Below are positions 47,742 through 58,278 of a stretch of DNA of 64,000 nucleotides, one piece after another. The stretch lies in contig NC_051119.1 of NCBI RefSeq assembly GCF_014839805.1, positions 2,907,245 to 2,971,244 on the forward strand. The letters run 5' to 3'. This stretch comes from Manduca sexta. Lineage: Eukaryota; Arthropoda; Insecta; Lepidoptera; Sphingidae. The notes beneath the pieces were generated by a model that worked only from the letters and a program-made list of their open reading frames with translations, made no database searches and was not told where the DNA came from. Position numbers and translations under genes: made by a program. Numbering within the stretch: the stretch's first letter is position 1; the number at the start of each line of letters is the position of its first letter.

Positions 47742-47831
47742 AGATCGCAGAGACACACGCTTACTGTTCAAACTGTCTCATGTATATAATTAGTAATTAA
47801 TAAATATTCTTTAATTGACTTCAGTTTATAA

Positions 47832-48087
47832 TCATACTAATATTATAAATGTGAAAGTTTGTGAGGATGTATGTATGTTTGTTCCTCTTTCACGAAAAAA
47901 CTACTGAACGGATTTGGATAAGACTTTACAGTGATATTAGTTATACATCAGAATAACAACTAGGCTACAATTTATAATGATTTTGTGTATTTTGGTCATA
48001 ATGTGATGATACATATCGAGTAAGTCGGAAAAATAATTTATCCCGGAAAACTTCTTCACGCGGTCGAAGCCGCGAGCAAAAGCTAGT
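47832..48087 (+). mobile_element. Helitron-like element, both ends visible
   Basis: Starts TCATACTAATATTATAAATG, contains ACTACTGAACGGATTTGG, and ends CGGTCGAAGCCGCGAGC plus AAAAGCTAGT. The hairpin CGCGG...CCGCG is partly preserved. Confidence 0.85.
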
Positions 48088-48637
48088 ATAATTTTGTATT
48101 TATTTTTTTAATGTTTGTTACTTCAGAACTCAGTCATTTTTGAACTAATTTGGAAAATTTTTTTTTTATTTTAAATGATATACTTCCAAATTGATAAATA
48201 AAAAATATTTTTAAAATCGTGTGTAGTTCGGTTTTTAAACCGAATTAACACGAATAAGCATGTCGTTCAACTAAACGATATTGCAAAATTTGCTTTACCG
48301 ATCTTTTAAGTTATATTTTTGTGTACATTTTGATATTCCCGATTTTTGATGCAGAATATTATAATAGCATTCATCTAAACTTGTTATAGATGACGGATAT
48401 CAAACAGCTCATTAGCGTTCCAAATCAACCGTCATAATCATCGACATTCGATTAGTCATTCAATTAAATTTTAATGAATTAATTTAATGAATTGTTCTAT
48501 AACCAACGAAGCGAACAAGTGAAATATTATGAAGGTAATGTAATTTATATTATTTAATTAAAAAAAAACATGTATAATAAATAAATAAAAACTTGTACAT
48601 AAGTATTACATCATTTTAATGTTATGAAAGTTTTTTT

Positions 48638-49085
48638 AGTGGACTTATTTTTTCCTGCGGCTCCGTCCGCATGTAATAGACTTTCGGGACAAATATTTCC
48701 CCGGAATAAAAAGTCTTAAGTACTCAGGAGGAATGTAAGTTCCTATTAGTGAGAAAATTTTCAAAATCGGTTTGATAGTTTCTGAGATTAGCGCGGTCAA
48801 ACAAACAAACAAACTCTACTGTTTTATTTTTTAGATTTTATAGCGTACTAGGTTTTGCTCGCGGCTTTACCCGTTACAAAAGTCTTTTAAACACTGTACG
48901 TTAACGCCATTTATAAAAAAAGTGATTAAAAAAGTTCATTATTTCGCATGAGGATAAGTTGCGGGAATCAAAAGCATCCTATGTGTTAATCTAGGATATC
49001 GTATATCCGTGTGCCAAATTTCACCCAAATCCATTCAGTTGTTCCTGCGTTTACTTCTAACAAACATACAAACATTATCACGAAC
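48638..49085 (-). mobile_element. Two Helitron-like copies, reverse strand
   Basis: Left copy (48638-48838) has CGGCTCCGTCCGCATGTAA and GTCAAACAAACAAACAAACT. Right copy starts at ACTAGGTTTTGCTCGCGGC (48847) and carries CCGTGTGCCAAATTTCACCC. Confidence 0.65.
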
Positions 49086-49151
49086 TACCTCATTTACATT
49101 TGAAGACTTTATGTAATGATGTCAACATTTTATGTAATGTTAACATCAACG

Positions 49152-49457
49152 AAGCGGCGATAACCTAGTTGGGTGTGGAACGGACGGCCAAGACGAATGT
49201 CCGCAGGTTCAAATCCCAAGGGCACACCTCTGACTTTTCCAAGATTTTGTGTGAATTATTTGTTAATTATCACTTGCTTTAAAGGTGAAGGAAAACATCG
49301 TGAGGAAACCATACCTGAGAAATTCTCTATAGGAATTTTGAAGGTGTATGAAGTCTACCAATATGCACTAGGCCAGCGTGGTGGACTAAGGCCTAATCCT
49401 TCTCAGTAGTAGAGGAGGCCCGTGCCCAGCAGTGGGACAGTACCGGGCTGATATTAT
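49152..49457 (+). repeat. Family A SINE, full length
   Basis: Head GCGGCGATAACCTAGTTGGG, B box GGTTCAAATCCC, tail CCGGGCTGATATTATATA. Well conserved. Confidence 0.85.
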
Positions 49458-49612
49458 ATATGTAATGACGCTGTTATTAAATTTGATGCCAATCATGATA
49501 TACGTTGCATAGTTAGCTTTAGATGTAAAATCTTATAATACCAACTTTTTATATCGGTTACAATATTAATGTTGCAAGACATGTTGTTACAGTTGTACCT
49601 CGTTTCTATACA

Positions 49613-50011
49613 AGGTAATGATGACATTGCGTTAATAAATGAAATCACATGTTCGCCTTTACCTCTATTAAAATTGTGCCAAAAATCAACCATGAATGAT
49701 GAATATTTTCACTAAAAATCCGGGTTTACTTTTCTGTTTTATTTATCATTTTGTAGTTTAGTGCGTATATGTAGAGTGCGTGAGGGTATTTCTGACTGAA
49801 ATTATGATGTTGCTGCTGCGATGAGTTCTCTTAGATTAGTAGTAGTGGCATTAGGGCGCGTAAAATTAAAATATCTATTTTGTTAGAAACTTATGTTTTT
49901 TTTTTTTCATTTTGCATCTACGGTTCGAGTAATTTATTGTATTTTATACTAAGTGTTATTTGCAAGAAGATAAGTATGTGGTTTAATTTAGTAACGGAAT
50001 TTTAAAATTAC
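49613..50011 (+). mobile_element. MITE family M, diverged ends
   Basis: GATGACATTGCGTTAATAAATG on the left, internal AAATTGTGCCAAAAATCA and GTGCGTGAGGGTATTTCTG, and ATGTGGTTTAATTTAGTAAC on the right. The outermost CAGGGTC bases are lost on both sides. Confidence 0.75.
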
Positions 50012-50414
50012 CCGAAATTAATAACATAAGATTTTTTTTAAAAACGTTTTTAAAATAATAATTTTAACAAAAAATTAAACCGCCTTCAAAACCACTCAAA
50101 ACCAAAAAATAATTTCACATAACAGGTATATATTGGATACCAATTTTGAAGTCGGTGCCTAATTAAAATTGCTCCTCCTTTTTTGAAGTCGGTTAAAAAC
50201 AAATTGTTGCACTTCTAAATTCGAATTTTATAAATTCAAATCTCGAATATTCACCGATTATTGTTACAAAAGTGATATTCAATTTTAACTAACATTTTTG
50301 TCACAATGTTTAACGTAGAATGAGTAAAAAATATATTACGAAAAACACAATTTTAAGACGAAGTTACTTTCTAAATTGAAAGTGGCGTTGACTTTGTATT
50401 AAATATTTTATTAC

Positions 50415-51863
50415 TGTTATTGATGTATATTCTATAGACACGAACGTCCATTTAAACTATTTGTTCAAAATCTGAACTAAAATAGCAACAAAACGTCACT
50501 GTTATAACCTATTTATTCACTTAAACAACAAATAATTTATTAATTTGACTAATATTTTTTATTCAAATCCAGTTTTACACGTAGACTCGAGTTCTTATAT
50601 CATAAGCGTCATTCCGTACACAACCACAAGCTCTCAATATTGACCATACTAAAGTCAGTTTGAATGGATTGCAGTTCAATTCAGAACACAGTGAATGTTC
50701 GGAACGCCAAAACTAGTACGAAGTACATATATATCGATGATTACTTTTAAAAAACATCAGATTGACATTAATTATTTATGCAGACGCGGGTATATTTTTA
50801 GAAAAACCTACAAAAACCTCACTGATTGGGAATCGAACTCTGGAGTCAGCGTTTCACATACAAAAGTTAACCAAAGGGCGACGCAATCTTCAACTTAACC
50901 CGCTATTGATCCAATACAGTACGATACAGATTGCCTTGACTAAGTTAATTGATAATTAACTCCAAATTAATTAACTTGTATCAATTATATAGTAAAGCGA
51001 TCGATATGCTTACAAAACTTTTTAGTCTCGATTTACAATGGGAACGGATTCAAATTGAATTTTAAATTATTTCCAAAATAATTATAGTATATCAAAATGT
51101 TGATATGGTAGGTTTAACCTGTATTTTGAGCTTTAGTTTCTCCACTCGTATGTATAAATGTATAGTATAAATAATATAGTATATGTACGTAATAATCTAG
51201 GACATGGTATAGCTATATACGTTGTAAGATAACATCTATACATTAATAAGTGAAGAAATAACTCTGTAAGTACTACTTTTTAAGCAAAATACGCGCGGAG
51301 TATTGTGAAATTTGGCATGATTACAGTTAATATTGAGTGCACAAAAATAAAATGTATAAACTAACTTTTGCTGCGAATTCGCCTGCGTGATAAAATGTAG
51401 TCTATTACACTCAGAAGTAATGTCGCTTCCCATTAGTGAAAGAATTATTAAAATTGGTGCAGTACCTCCAGAGATTTGCCCTACAAACTTACTCATAATA
51501 TTACAGTTTCCTCCTAATAGTATAGATCATCGATATATATGAACTACATACTAGATTTCGCGTTCCGAATATTCACTGTGTTCAACTGAATTGAACTGCA
51601 ATCCATACAACTGCTTTAGTATGGTCAATATTGAAAGCGTATGGTTATGTACTGAGCGGCGTTCATAATACAAGAACTTGAGTCTAAGTGTAAACCTGGA
51701 TTTGAATAAAAAAATTTAGTCAAATAAGTAAAATTATTTGTTGTTCAAGTAAATAAATAGGTTTATAACAGTGACGTTGCTGCCATTTTTGTTTAGATTT
51801 CGAACAAATAGTGTATATGGACGTTCGTGTCTATAGAATATACGTCAATGGTATTGATAGATA
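50415..51863. mobile_element. Foldback-like structure with 330-bp inverted arms
   Basis: Left arm 50415-50742 and right arm 51527-51863 are reverse complements with scattered differences. Outer ends: ATTCTATAGACACGAACGTC and GACGTTCGTGTCTATAGAAT. Inner ends: ATATATCGATGAT and ATCATCGATATATAT. The 780-bp centre has no clear coding region, and its right part (51360-51527) resembles Helitron-like sequence. Target duplication not evident. Confidence 0.8.
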
Positions 51864-52027
51864 TGTTAATATCGACAAACAACTAGGTTAAACAAATTAA
51901 TTGTGTATTAATGCTCCTTAATTGGGATAATATGGTAGTTTCAATACTTCATAATACGTTAATCGCTTCATTAGTGGCGTGTTTTATGAATTATGAAGTG
52001 CAAGGTTCGTTTAATGTTTCCATTCGA

Positions 52028-52165
52028 TATCTTCACGTCGGATTGCCGTCTCACCGGACTATGAGAGTGAAGGAACAGAGAGTGCTTGTGTATTGCGCAT
52101 ACACTTGTGCACTATAATATCTCTTGCGTACTTAGCTGATCTCCGTTGAGATTGCCTATAGTGGT
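52028..52165 (+). repeat. Family E SINE, 3' part
   Basis: CGGATTGCCGTCTCACCGGA, GCACTATAATATCTCTTGCG, CTCCGTTGAGATTGCC. Same truncated form as 16675-16815. Confidence 0.75.
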
Positions 52166-52449
52166 CAAGGAGAGATTTCTTTTCGATATGAAAAACTCAT
52201 TTTTTTTAGACAGCTATATTACGGCATGGTAAGGAATTAAACAGCGAATCGTTGAATCGATTTCTGCTTATCCCTTAAAGACGTAAGCTAGAACCTTGTT
52301 CTGATAATTAGATGGAATAATTCATAGTAATTATGTTATTTATACAGTTATGTATACAATTGAAAATATTTGAGTAAATATTAATTAGATATTCAGAGTG
52401 GTATGATACAGAAATGAATTGTGTAACAATGTTCTATATTAATATAATA

Positions 52450-52565
52450 AAATGGCGTCCAATATGGCGATAGGCTATCACATCATGGGACGGAACACAC
52501 TTGGCAAAAAGTGGGTATCCTGGTGGCGCCTCTGTATACCCTTTCGGGGATAATTGCGTGATGTG
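52450..52565 (+). repeat. Family D SINE, body only
   Basis: GATAGGCTATCACATCATGG, AAGTGGGTATCCTGGTGGCG, GGGGATAATTGCGTGATG. Located 190 bp downstream of the exon 1 donor. Confidence 0.75.
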
Positions 52566-52751
52566 TGTTTTTTTAACATTACAAAGATATAGAATTTGTA
52601 TATTTGCATGTATGTAAAACGATAATGGGTGACGTTTAGGTTGCATGCTCATCAGTGTTTTTAAACGCGTAGAAATTTCTCGAACCAAGAATCGAAGCCG
52701 TGACCTCTTTTATAATCTAAGTAATAGACATATAAAAGAACGTAAACTCAC

Positions 52752-53268
52752 CCGCCATTTCTTAACTTCCGACAATCGATTCGCAACAACACATCCAGCC
52801 GAACCCGCGCCAACAACAATAAAGTCAAAGTCATACCTCCACTCTCTTCTTCCGACTCTTCTTCTGTCGACTCACTTTCGACTCGGCCACATCAGCGTCG
52901 AATCGTTTACCATAATTGTAGTAACTCGGCGAATAAAAGCTCGGATTGTAAGGTTTTTGAAAATCGAATTCCGGTTTCAAATAAAACGACGATTCCGAAT
53001 ATCCGTAGCTCCCGATTGGTCCGTGACTTCGGGTTTGTGTGTTGTGATTGATTGAGAACCCGCTTCGGCTCGGTTCGAGGGTTGGACCTAGCGGTGTATC
53101 AGAAAATTCATAATCTCGGTACGGATTGTACGATCTGTCCGCGGAGTTTCCAAACAATTGCGCGAGGAGAGATAAGTACATAAAACCGAGTTGGGAACAT
53201 TGTGTGAGCGGCGCGCTCTGCTCGGTGCAGACCTCGGATATGTCGGGCGGGACCCAGTTTTGCGACAT
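52752..53268 (-). CDS. GMC oxidoreductase, shared exon 1 (FAD-binding motif), frameshifted
   Basis: First coding exon. The ATG at 53268 has A at -3 and an in-frame TAG 24 nt upstream, which supports this start. It reads [14 protein letters not shown], then a hydrophobic stretch [14 protein letters not shown] (residues about 28-41), then a Ser/Tyr/Asn/Pro-rich segment of about 100 residues ending in RKKR at residues 139-142. At 52836-52837 the coding strand has GG where one G would continue [17 protein letters not shown]. As written, the frame stops at 52831. The second frame carries the Rossmann GxGxxG motif (residues about 153-158) and ends EVKKWR at donor CGG|GTGAGT, joining exon 2 in phase 0. 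The extra base may be an assembly error. GAG|GTATGA here also resembles a splice donor, a less likely reading because it would discard the FAD motif. Confidence 0.88.
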
Positions 53269-53450
53269 CGTAGCGCGCGACGCCTGCGTCTACCGCCACG
53301 AACGAGACAGTAATGAGTTATATTGCAAGTGAACGGATGCTTGTCCTTTGATCGAAGCATTGTAATCGATTTTTGACGGTTTTTGTTGTTATATTTTTGG
53401 GGTGATTTTTTTTGTAAGAGGTCCAGTAGTTCACACAATATAGTCTCTGT
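53269..53450 (-). promoter_or_regulatory. 5' UTR and probable promoter region
   Basis: CpG-richer next to exon 1 (TAGCGCGCGACGCC). The coding strand has ATATAA-like motifs near 53319 and 53388, but no clear TATA-initiator pair. The transcription start and any upstream non-coding exon cannot be fixed from sequence. Confidence 0.3.
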
Positions 53451-53457
53451 TAACTAT

Positions 53458-53620
53458 TAACCGACTTCAAAGGAGGTTGTAATTCGATGTGTATATTATT
53501 TTCTTCAGAACTCAATCATTTATTAACCGATTTGGAAAAATCTTTTTTTATTTGAAAGGATATTCTAGATTGGTGTCATAGAAATATTTTTAAAATAGCT
53601 TAATTTTTTTCGATGCTTAT
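53458..53620 (+). repeat. Dispersed repeat, ACCGACTTCAAA type
   Basis: TTAACCGACTTCAAAGGAGG, TCAGAACTCAATCATTT, TAACCGATTTGGAAAAATC. Related pieces at 48110-48210 and 50080-50205. Common in Lepidoptera, class not determined. Confidence 0.55.
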
Positions 53621-53821
53621 AAATCTTTGCTTTTTTAGTCTCACAGGTGATGGTCACCTATTTGTGTGCTTGTGTACTTTTAACGAAGGTATGAAGCCAA
53701 AATATTCTGGTTTGTTACAAACTCTATTTGTTGAAAGGAATAAATTTATGAATTTTTCATGGCATCAAAAATTATAGCATGAAATTAGTTAAAATGGTCA
53801 CCAAATTTCTGACATTCACTC

Positions 53822-54030
53822 ATCCGACATGGAGAGACATCACCACGAGTGCTTTCCGAAACACGGGGGTATTAGCCAACTTCCTTACTCCGAGCTGCGA
53901 CTGAGTCATTTTTTAAGGTGGAAAATCCCCGTCATAATTATTTTGGGCCGACCCACTATTTGAACCCAGGACCTCAGCGCGTTAGTTGTACTCATACCGT
54001 GTAAAATTACAACTACGCCACCGAGGCCGC
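53822..54030 (-). repeat. Family E SINE, 5' half
   Basis: Reverse strand: CACGGGGGTATTAGCCAAC, CTCCGAGCTGCGACTGAGTC, then the tRNA head with ACTACGCCACCGAGGC at its right end. Confidence 0.8.
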
Positions 54031-54063
54031 ATATCCGTCCCATGATATGATAGAACCTATATA

Positions 54064-54212
54064 ATAATATAATAATATCAGCCCTGTATTATATACTAGC
54101 CCACTGCTGAGCACAGGCCTCCTCTACTACTAAGAGGGATTAGGCCTTAGTCCATCACGCTGGCCTAGTGCGGATTGGTAGACTTCATACACCTTCAAAA
54201 TTCCTATAGAGA
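54064..54212 (-). mobile_element. 5'-truncated family A SINE with target duplication
   Basis: Reverse-strand 3' half only (AATATCAGCCCTGTATTATA to AATTCCTATAGAGA). The 12-bp sequence AGAACCTATATA flanks it at 54052-54063 and 54213-54224, so truncation occurred at insertion, as in LINE-type target-primed integration. Confidence 0.85.
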
Positions 54213-54407
54213 AGAACCTATATAAGTATATTTTATTTAACTTAAATCAGTAACCGATAATAAGTGGTCGGTTGTGTCCATAATTATTAAATACTTGGAC
54301 AACTCGATGACGTAACATTTCGATACATTAACTTTGTATTAAGTAGTTAGTACATTACTGCATTGGGTTCTGTATACAATGTTTAAATGTACGAAATCTT
54401 CCTAAAC

Positions 54408-54705
54408 GGAACTGGTGGTAGATCATATGTAAGAGTTCGTCTGGGTAGGTATCGCTGCAATGTCTATTTCTGCCGTCAAGCAGCAGTGTGTAATCACTGT
54501 TGTATTCCAGTTTGAAGGACATTGTAGCCAGTGTAATTAGTGGACATAATAAGACTTAACATCTCATGTCTCAGGATGGCTAGCGCAGTGGAATACTAAA
54601 CAATATTATGTACTTCAAGGTGTTGGATGGTGTTTCTACTGTTTATGGGCGATCGTATCGCTTATCATCAGGCGAACGGCAAGCTCGTCTCATCATCAAA
54701 GAAAA
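54408..54705 (-). repeat. Family B repeat, full length
   Basis: Reverse strand from TGGTGGTAGATCATATG to AAGCTCGTCTCATCATCAAA with all internal blocks. Confidence 0.85.
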
Positions 54706-55014
54706 AAAGTAACTTATGGTATTTTTTTCGTGAAGACAATCAATATTTTTTTCGAGAATAAAAGCATATAATTTCATTTATTAAATGTCAAAATAACAGT
54801 ATATTTTAATTTTATAACAGGCATCTTTCCTTTGAGACAAATCCGAAAATTCATAGTTCAAAAATCCAGATTTCGCAGCGCTCTCTACGTCAGCTAGGAA
54901 CACGAATCACAAACGTGCCAGGGTAAAACGATTAATAAGAACAAACGTCGATGGCGGTTGAAGTTCAACCAATTATTTTTCCGGACGCAGGCAAAGGTGT
55001 ACTTCATACAACAC

Positions 55015-55450
55015 GAGCTATGCTCACGCATTTATCCTTAGAGGGTTAGGCAGAGGTGTAACTAGGAGATCTACTTTTCGACATATATGTGCCGTCCCAT
55101 GATGTGATAGAGGGCGAACCTTTCAAGTACCTACAAATTTCAGACTTCGGTTTGATGCTGAGCAGAAAAATTCAATATCATTTTCGCGACCCGGGCTTTG
55201 AATCCGGGATCTCAAAGGGGCTGCATACGACGATTGAATATCTCGGTAGCATTGTTGTATTGCGTATGATTAAAATACTCGAAGTCTCGGGTTCGAGTCC
55301 CGTGTTGGGCATAATGTTTGTGGATTTCGTTTTTTCGCTGATTCTTTTTTCGGACACTATTCTAAAATCTGGGGTGATATCAGAAAATCTAATGCCCTTC
55401 GCCCGTCCTGGGAATCGAATCCGATCCTTCAACACGGCAACTACATACAC
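55015..55450. repeat. Cluster of family D SINEs in opposite orientations
   Basis: Reverse-strand copy at about 55015-55235 (CCCATGATGTGATAGAGGG, GGGCTTTGAATCCGGG). Plus-strand head at about 55240-55350 (GGTAGCATTGTTGTATTG, GGGTTCGAGTCCCG). Another reverse head at about 55390-55450 (CTGGGAATCGAATCC). The 124-residue frame across them is not a gene. Confidence 0.75.
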
Positions 55451-55831
55451 CACACAGATTTGAAAGAAGCTTATAACATTTTGAATTCTCTTTGCAGTAC
55501 AAAGTTTATAAGTCTCGACACTCCATTAAGCTGTACAAAGGTTTGAAGTACACCTGTTCCTCCAATCCCATTACAGTCTTAAAACTTAAAAGAGGAAATA
55601 AGGCGCCACGCAGACACTCTCTGATTGTTGTAAACTCAAAATTTTCTTTATATAATATTTTTACAAGATCTTGATTCGTCATGAATCTATCACTGTTTCG
55701 GAATGTGTTATTGCTGTGAAAAAGTCTTCGACATACGACAGTGAGCTGTTGTTTCATCCTTATAAGACTACTATTATAGAAATAGTTATTTCTTTCATCA
55801 TAACGTCAATAGTTATTAATCAATTTGTATA

Positions 55832-56137
55832 TAGGGAGATAGTTTGGTGTGAAACGGACTACTGAGCCGAATCTCTGCAGGTTCAATACACAAGGACATA
55901 CACCTATGACTTTTCTAAAAATTTTATGTGTATTGTTTGTGAATTATCGCTTGCTTTAATGGTGAAGGTAAACTTCGTGAGGAAACCTGTATACTTGATA
56001 AGTTCTCTACAGAAATTTTGAAGGTATGTGAAGTCTACCCGCACTAGGCCAGTGTGGTGGCCTAAGGTCTAATCCCTTTGAGTAGAGGAGGCCGGTAGTA
56101 GTGGGACAGTATATTATACGGGGCTGATATTATTATT
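55832..56137 (+). repeat. Family A SINE, diverged
   Basis: Head GAGATAGTTTGGTGTGAAAC, tail CGGGGCTGATATTATTATT, with many substitutions and a small deletion near TCTACCCGCACTAGG. Confidence 0.8.
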
Positions 56138-56349
56138 ATTAGTATATTTCGCCACGGAACCCTAAAACCCTTGTGCATCGTGTTTGCATCGTTAATGAGC
56201 CGTTTTTGCTTAAACACAGTTTCGCAATGTGTTACGTAATCATTTATAATACTTTACTTTTATTGAGGGCACTTACAGCTCTCTCGGTCTTATGGGCCAT
56301 ATTGATAAATTAATCTCAACTTTGAGTAGGATCTTAAGTAGACATTTAC

Positions 56350-56600
56350 ATGCTCTTGCTCGCGGCTTCGCCCGCGTGAAGGAGTTATCCGGGATTTTTT
56401 TTCTACTTACTTGATATTTATCGTTATATTATGACCAAATTACACAAAATCATTACAAATTGTCGTCTATGTGTTATTCTGATGTATAAACAATATTACT
56501 GTAAAGTTTCATCCAAATCCGTTCAGTAGCTTTTTCGTGAAAGAGGAACATAGATACATCCATTCTCACAAACATTCGCATTTATAATATCCGTAGGATT
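56350..56600 (-). mobile_element. Helitron-like element
   Basis: Reverse strand: TGCTCGCGGCTTCGCCCGCG hairpin intact near 56358, ATCCGTTCAGTAGC and CGTGAAAGAGGAACATAG, to CGCATTTATAATATC. The terminal ACTAG is mutated. Same family as 47832-48087. Confidence 0.8.
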
Positions 56601-57029
56601 GTTGTACTAAATAACAAACTTAAGTTGCTATTTAAGAGCTTGTTCTCAGCTGAGGAATTATTAAATAAACAAAAATCAGCTGTTAAAATCAGTCGTATGC
56701 TGTGACTTAAGATATCATTTGAGATGTTGATATCTGTTTATTAAGTAGCGATGAACTTAAGATGCTGACTAATTTACAGCGTCACAGCTGATATGGCACT
56801 TAAGAGCGACACAGTTGCATCTCTTAATACGGCCCTATGATAGCTTAGTCAGATTGCAGGTCGATTTCTAGCCGAAGCCGAAACCGAAACTTAACCCGAA
56901 GTTTCGGCCAGACACTATGTTTTTGCATTGGTACGTCTATCTCTTATTATTAAGAAAACATTGAGTACTATTAGCTGTAGGATATTTTTATCTGTCATAA
57001 TGCAGACATATAATATTATCATTCTTGTA

Positions 57030-57337
57030 GGCTGTATTACATACTGTCCCACTGCTGGGCACGGGCCTCCTCTACTACTGAGAGGGATTAGGCCTTAGTC
57101 CACCACGCTGCCCTAGTGCGGATTAGTAGACTTCACACACCCTCAAAATTTCTATAGAGAATTTCTCCTGTATGCAGGTTTTCTCACGATGTTTTCCTTC
57201 ACCGTTGAAGCAAGTGATAATTCACAAAAAATAAACATATAATTTTAAAGAAGTCAGAGCTGCGTGCCCTTGGGATTTGAACCTACGGACATTCATCTCG
57301 GCAGTCCGTTCTACTTCCAACTAGGCTATCGCCACTC
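57030..57337 (-). repeat. Family A SINE, full length
   Basis: Reverse strand, tail GGCTGTATTACATACTGTCC to head AACTAGGCTATCGCCACTCG. It abuts a family C copy with no spacer. Confidence 0.85.
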
Positions 57338-57510
57338 GCCCACTGTACACAAGGTGTTAAATCCCGCCATAATAGCCCAAGCAAGTGTGTCGCGTTCCGG
57401 GATCAGCCTGTGTATATCCGGTATAAGAAGCCGATATAATTGTGTTGACTGTCGAGGGACAATCGCTTGTCCGTCGACACTATCTACAGCCTACTCGAGT
57501 CATTTCCAAC
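57338..57510 (+). repeat. Family C repeat, 5' end cut
   Basis: CACTGTACACAAGGTGTTAA, GTGTCGCGTTCCGGGATCAG and GTTGACTGTCGAGGGACAAT. The GATAGCGACC start is missing, replaced by the SINE to its left. Confidence 0.8.
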
Positions 57511-57924
57511 AATGGGGTTTCTTTACAAATAATCACATTAATGTTAGTAATAGCTAAGACCGGTAAGACTACTGTGTTAGGCAACCTGACCTACATAGAT
57601 AAAGTGATAGGTTTGTGTGAAATCCATCGAAGTGTGAACTTAACAATACTTTTCATTGCTATTTAAATGTATTGATAGATGAAAACTCGAGTGATAGTTT
57701 TGTATCGAGAGGGTTCTGTATGATTTTTACTTTGGTGCAATTTTTTTTTGTGTAATTTTAAAATGTATTTCGGATGACCTTGTGACCATGAAGGCTAGAT
57801 TCCCATTATATATAGAAGAAATTATAATTAAAAAACCGCAATAAAATCCGTAAAATAGCTTCTTTATAAGTAGATGTATTTTTTTTTACTTAAGGAAGTT
57901 AGAACAGCGTTATTACTTCATTTC

Positions 57925-58190
57925 TTGGGTGCGGTACTCCAAAAGAAACCCTTACAGGACCAATTTTTGTTCATCTGTCTGTCAAGATTTTATTTCTCAG
58001 GAATGCTTAGAGCTATCAAGTTGAAATTTATATGAAATTCTGAGGACTATGGTTTCATTCAGCTGTGAAATAAATATACTTGTAGATCAACCCGATCAAA
58101 GTATATGACCATTTATGTCGCATACTTTCGCATATTGTGCGATTTCACAATTAAATCAAAACCTACAGGATACATCCCGTTGACCTACCA
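57925..58190 (-). repeat. Family G repeat, partial
   Basis: Reverse-strand match to the right part of 46932-47741: GGTGCGGTACTCCAAAAGAA, CATCTGTCTGTCAAG, TATGTCGCATACTTTCGC. Confidence 0.55.
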
Positions 58191-58278
58191 TTATGAAAGG
58201 CAAAAAGTAATATCTTACAGCTCATGTAAAGGAAAAAACTTAAACCCGTAAATATGTTCTTTAATAACATAAAAGTTA

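Larger units (their letters stand above)
40714..52751. other. Intron 1 of the GMC locus, repeat-filled
   Basis: About 12 kb between the FAD-motif exon and exon 2. Repeats are listed individually. Stretches at 41140-42070, 42925-43865, 44950-45180 and 45500-46340 contain nothing I can identify. A 78-codon frame at 45659 has no recognisable domain. Confidence 0.6.
25306..53268 (-). other. GMC oxidoreductase locus with alternative 3' cassettes
   Basis: Proposed transcription unit. Exons 1 (52752-53268) and 2 (40556-40713) can join either the proximal cassette (30768-30882, 29179-30527) or the distal cassette (27080-27194, 25306-26635). Intron 1 is about 12.0 kb. Exon 2 to the proximal cassette is about 9.7 kb, and to the distal one about 13.4 kb. 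All junctions have GT-AG ends and matching phases (0, 2, 0). Insect GMC genes are known to occur as expanded clusters, but two cassettes on one 5' exon set is my inference. The alternative is that the distal cassette is a 5'-less duplicate. With the frameshifts discounted, products would be about 712 residues (proximal) and 705 (distal). Insect family members are usually a little over 600, and the excess is in the N-terminus. Confidence 0.75.

Noticed and set aside
52831..52875. A tiny intron in exon 1 to explain the frame change
   Set aside because: GTGAGT near 52871 with a CAG 12 bases later would give an intron far too short to splice.
52645..53055. 136-residue plus-strand frame
   Set aside because: Antisense shadow of GMC exon 1.
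53088..53438. 116-residue frame overlapping exon 1 (and one at 53108-53299)
   Set aside because: They lack an ATG start and overlap exon 1 in another frame, with low-complexity basic composition.
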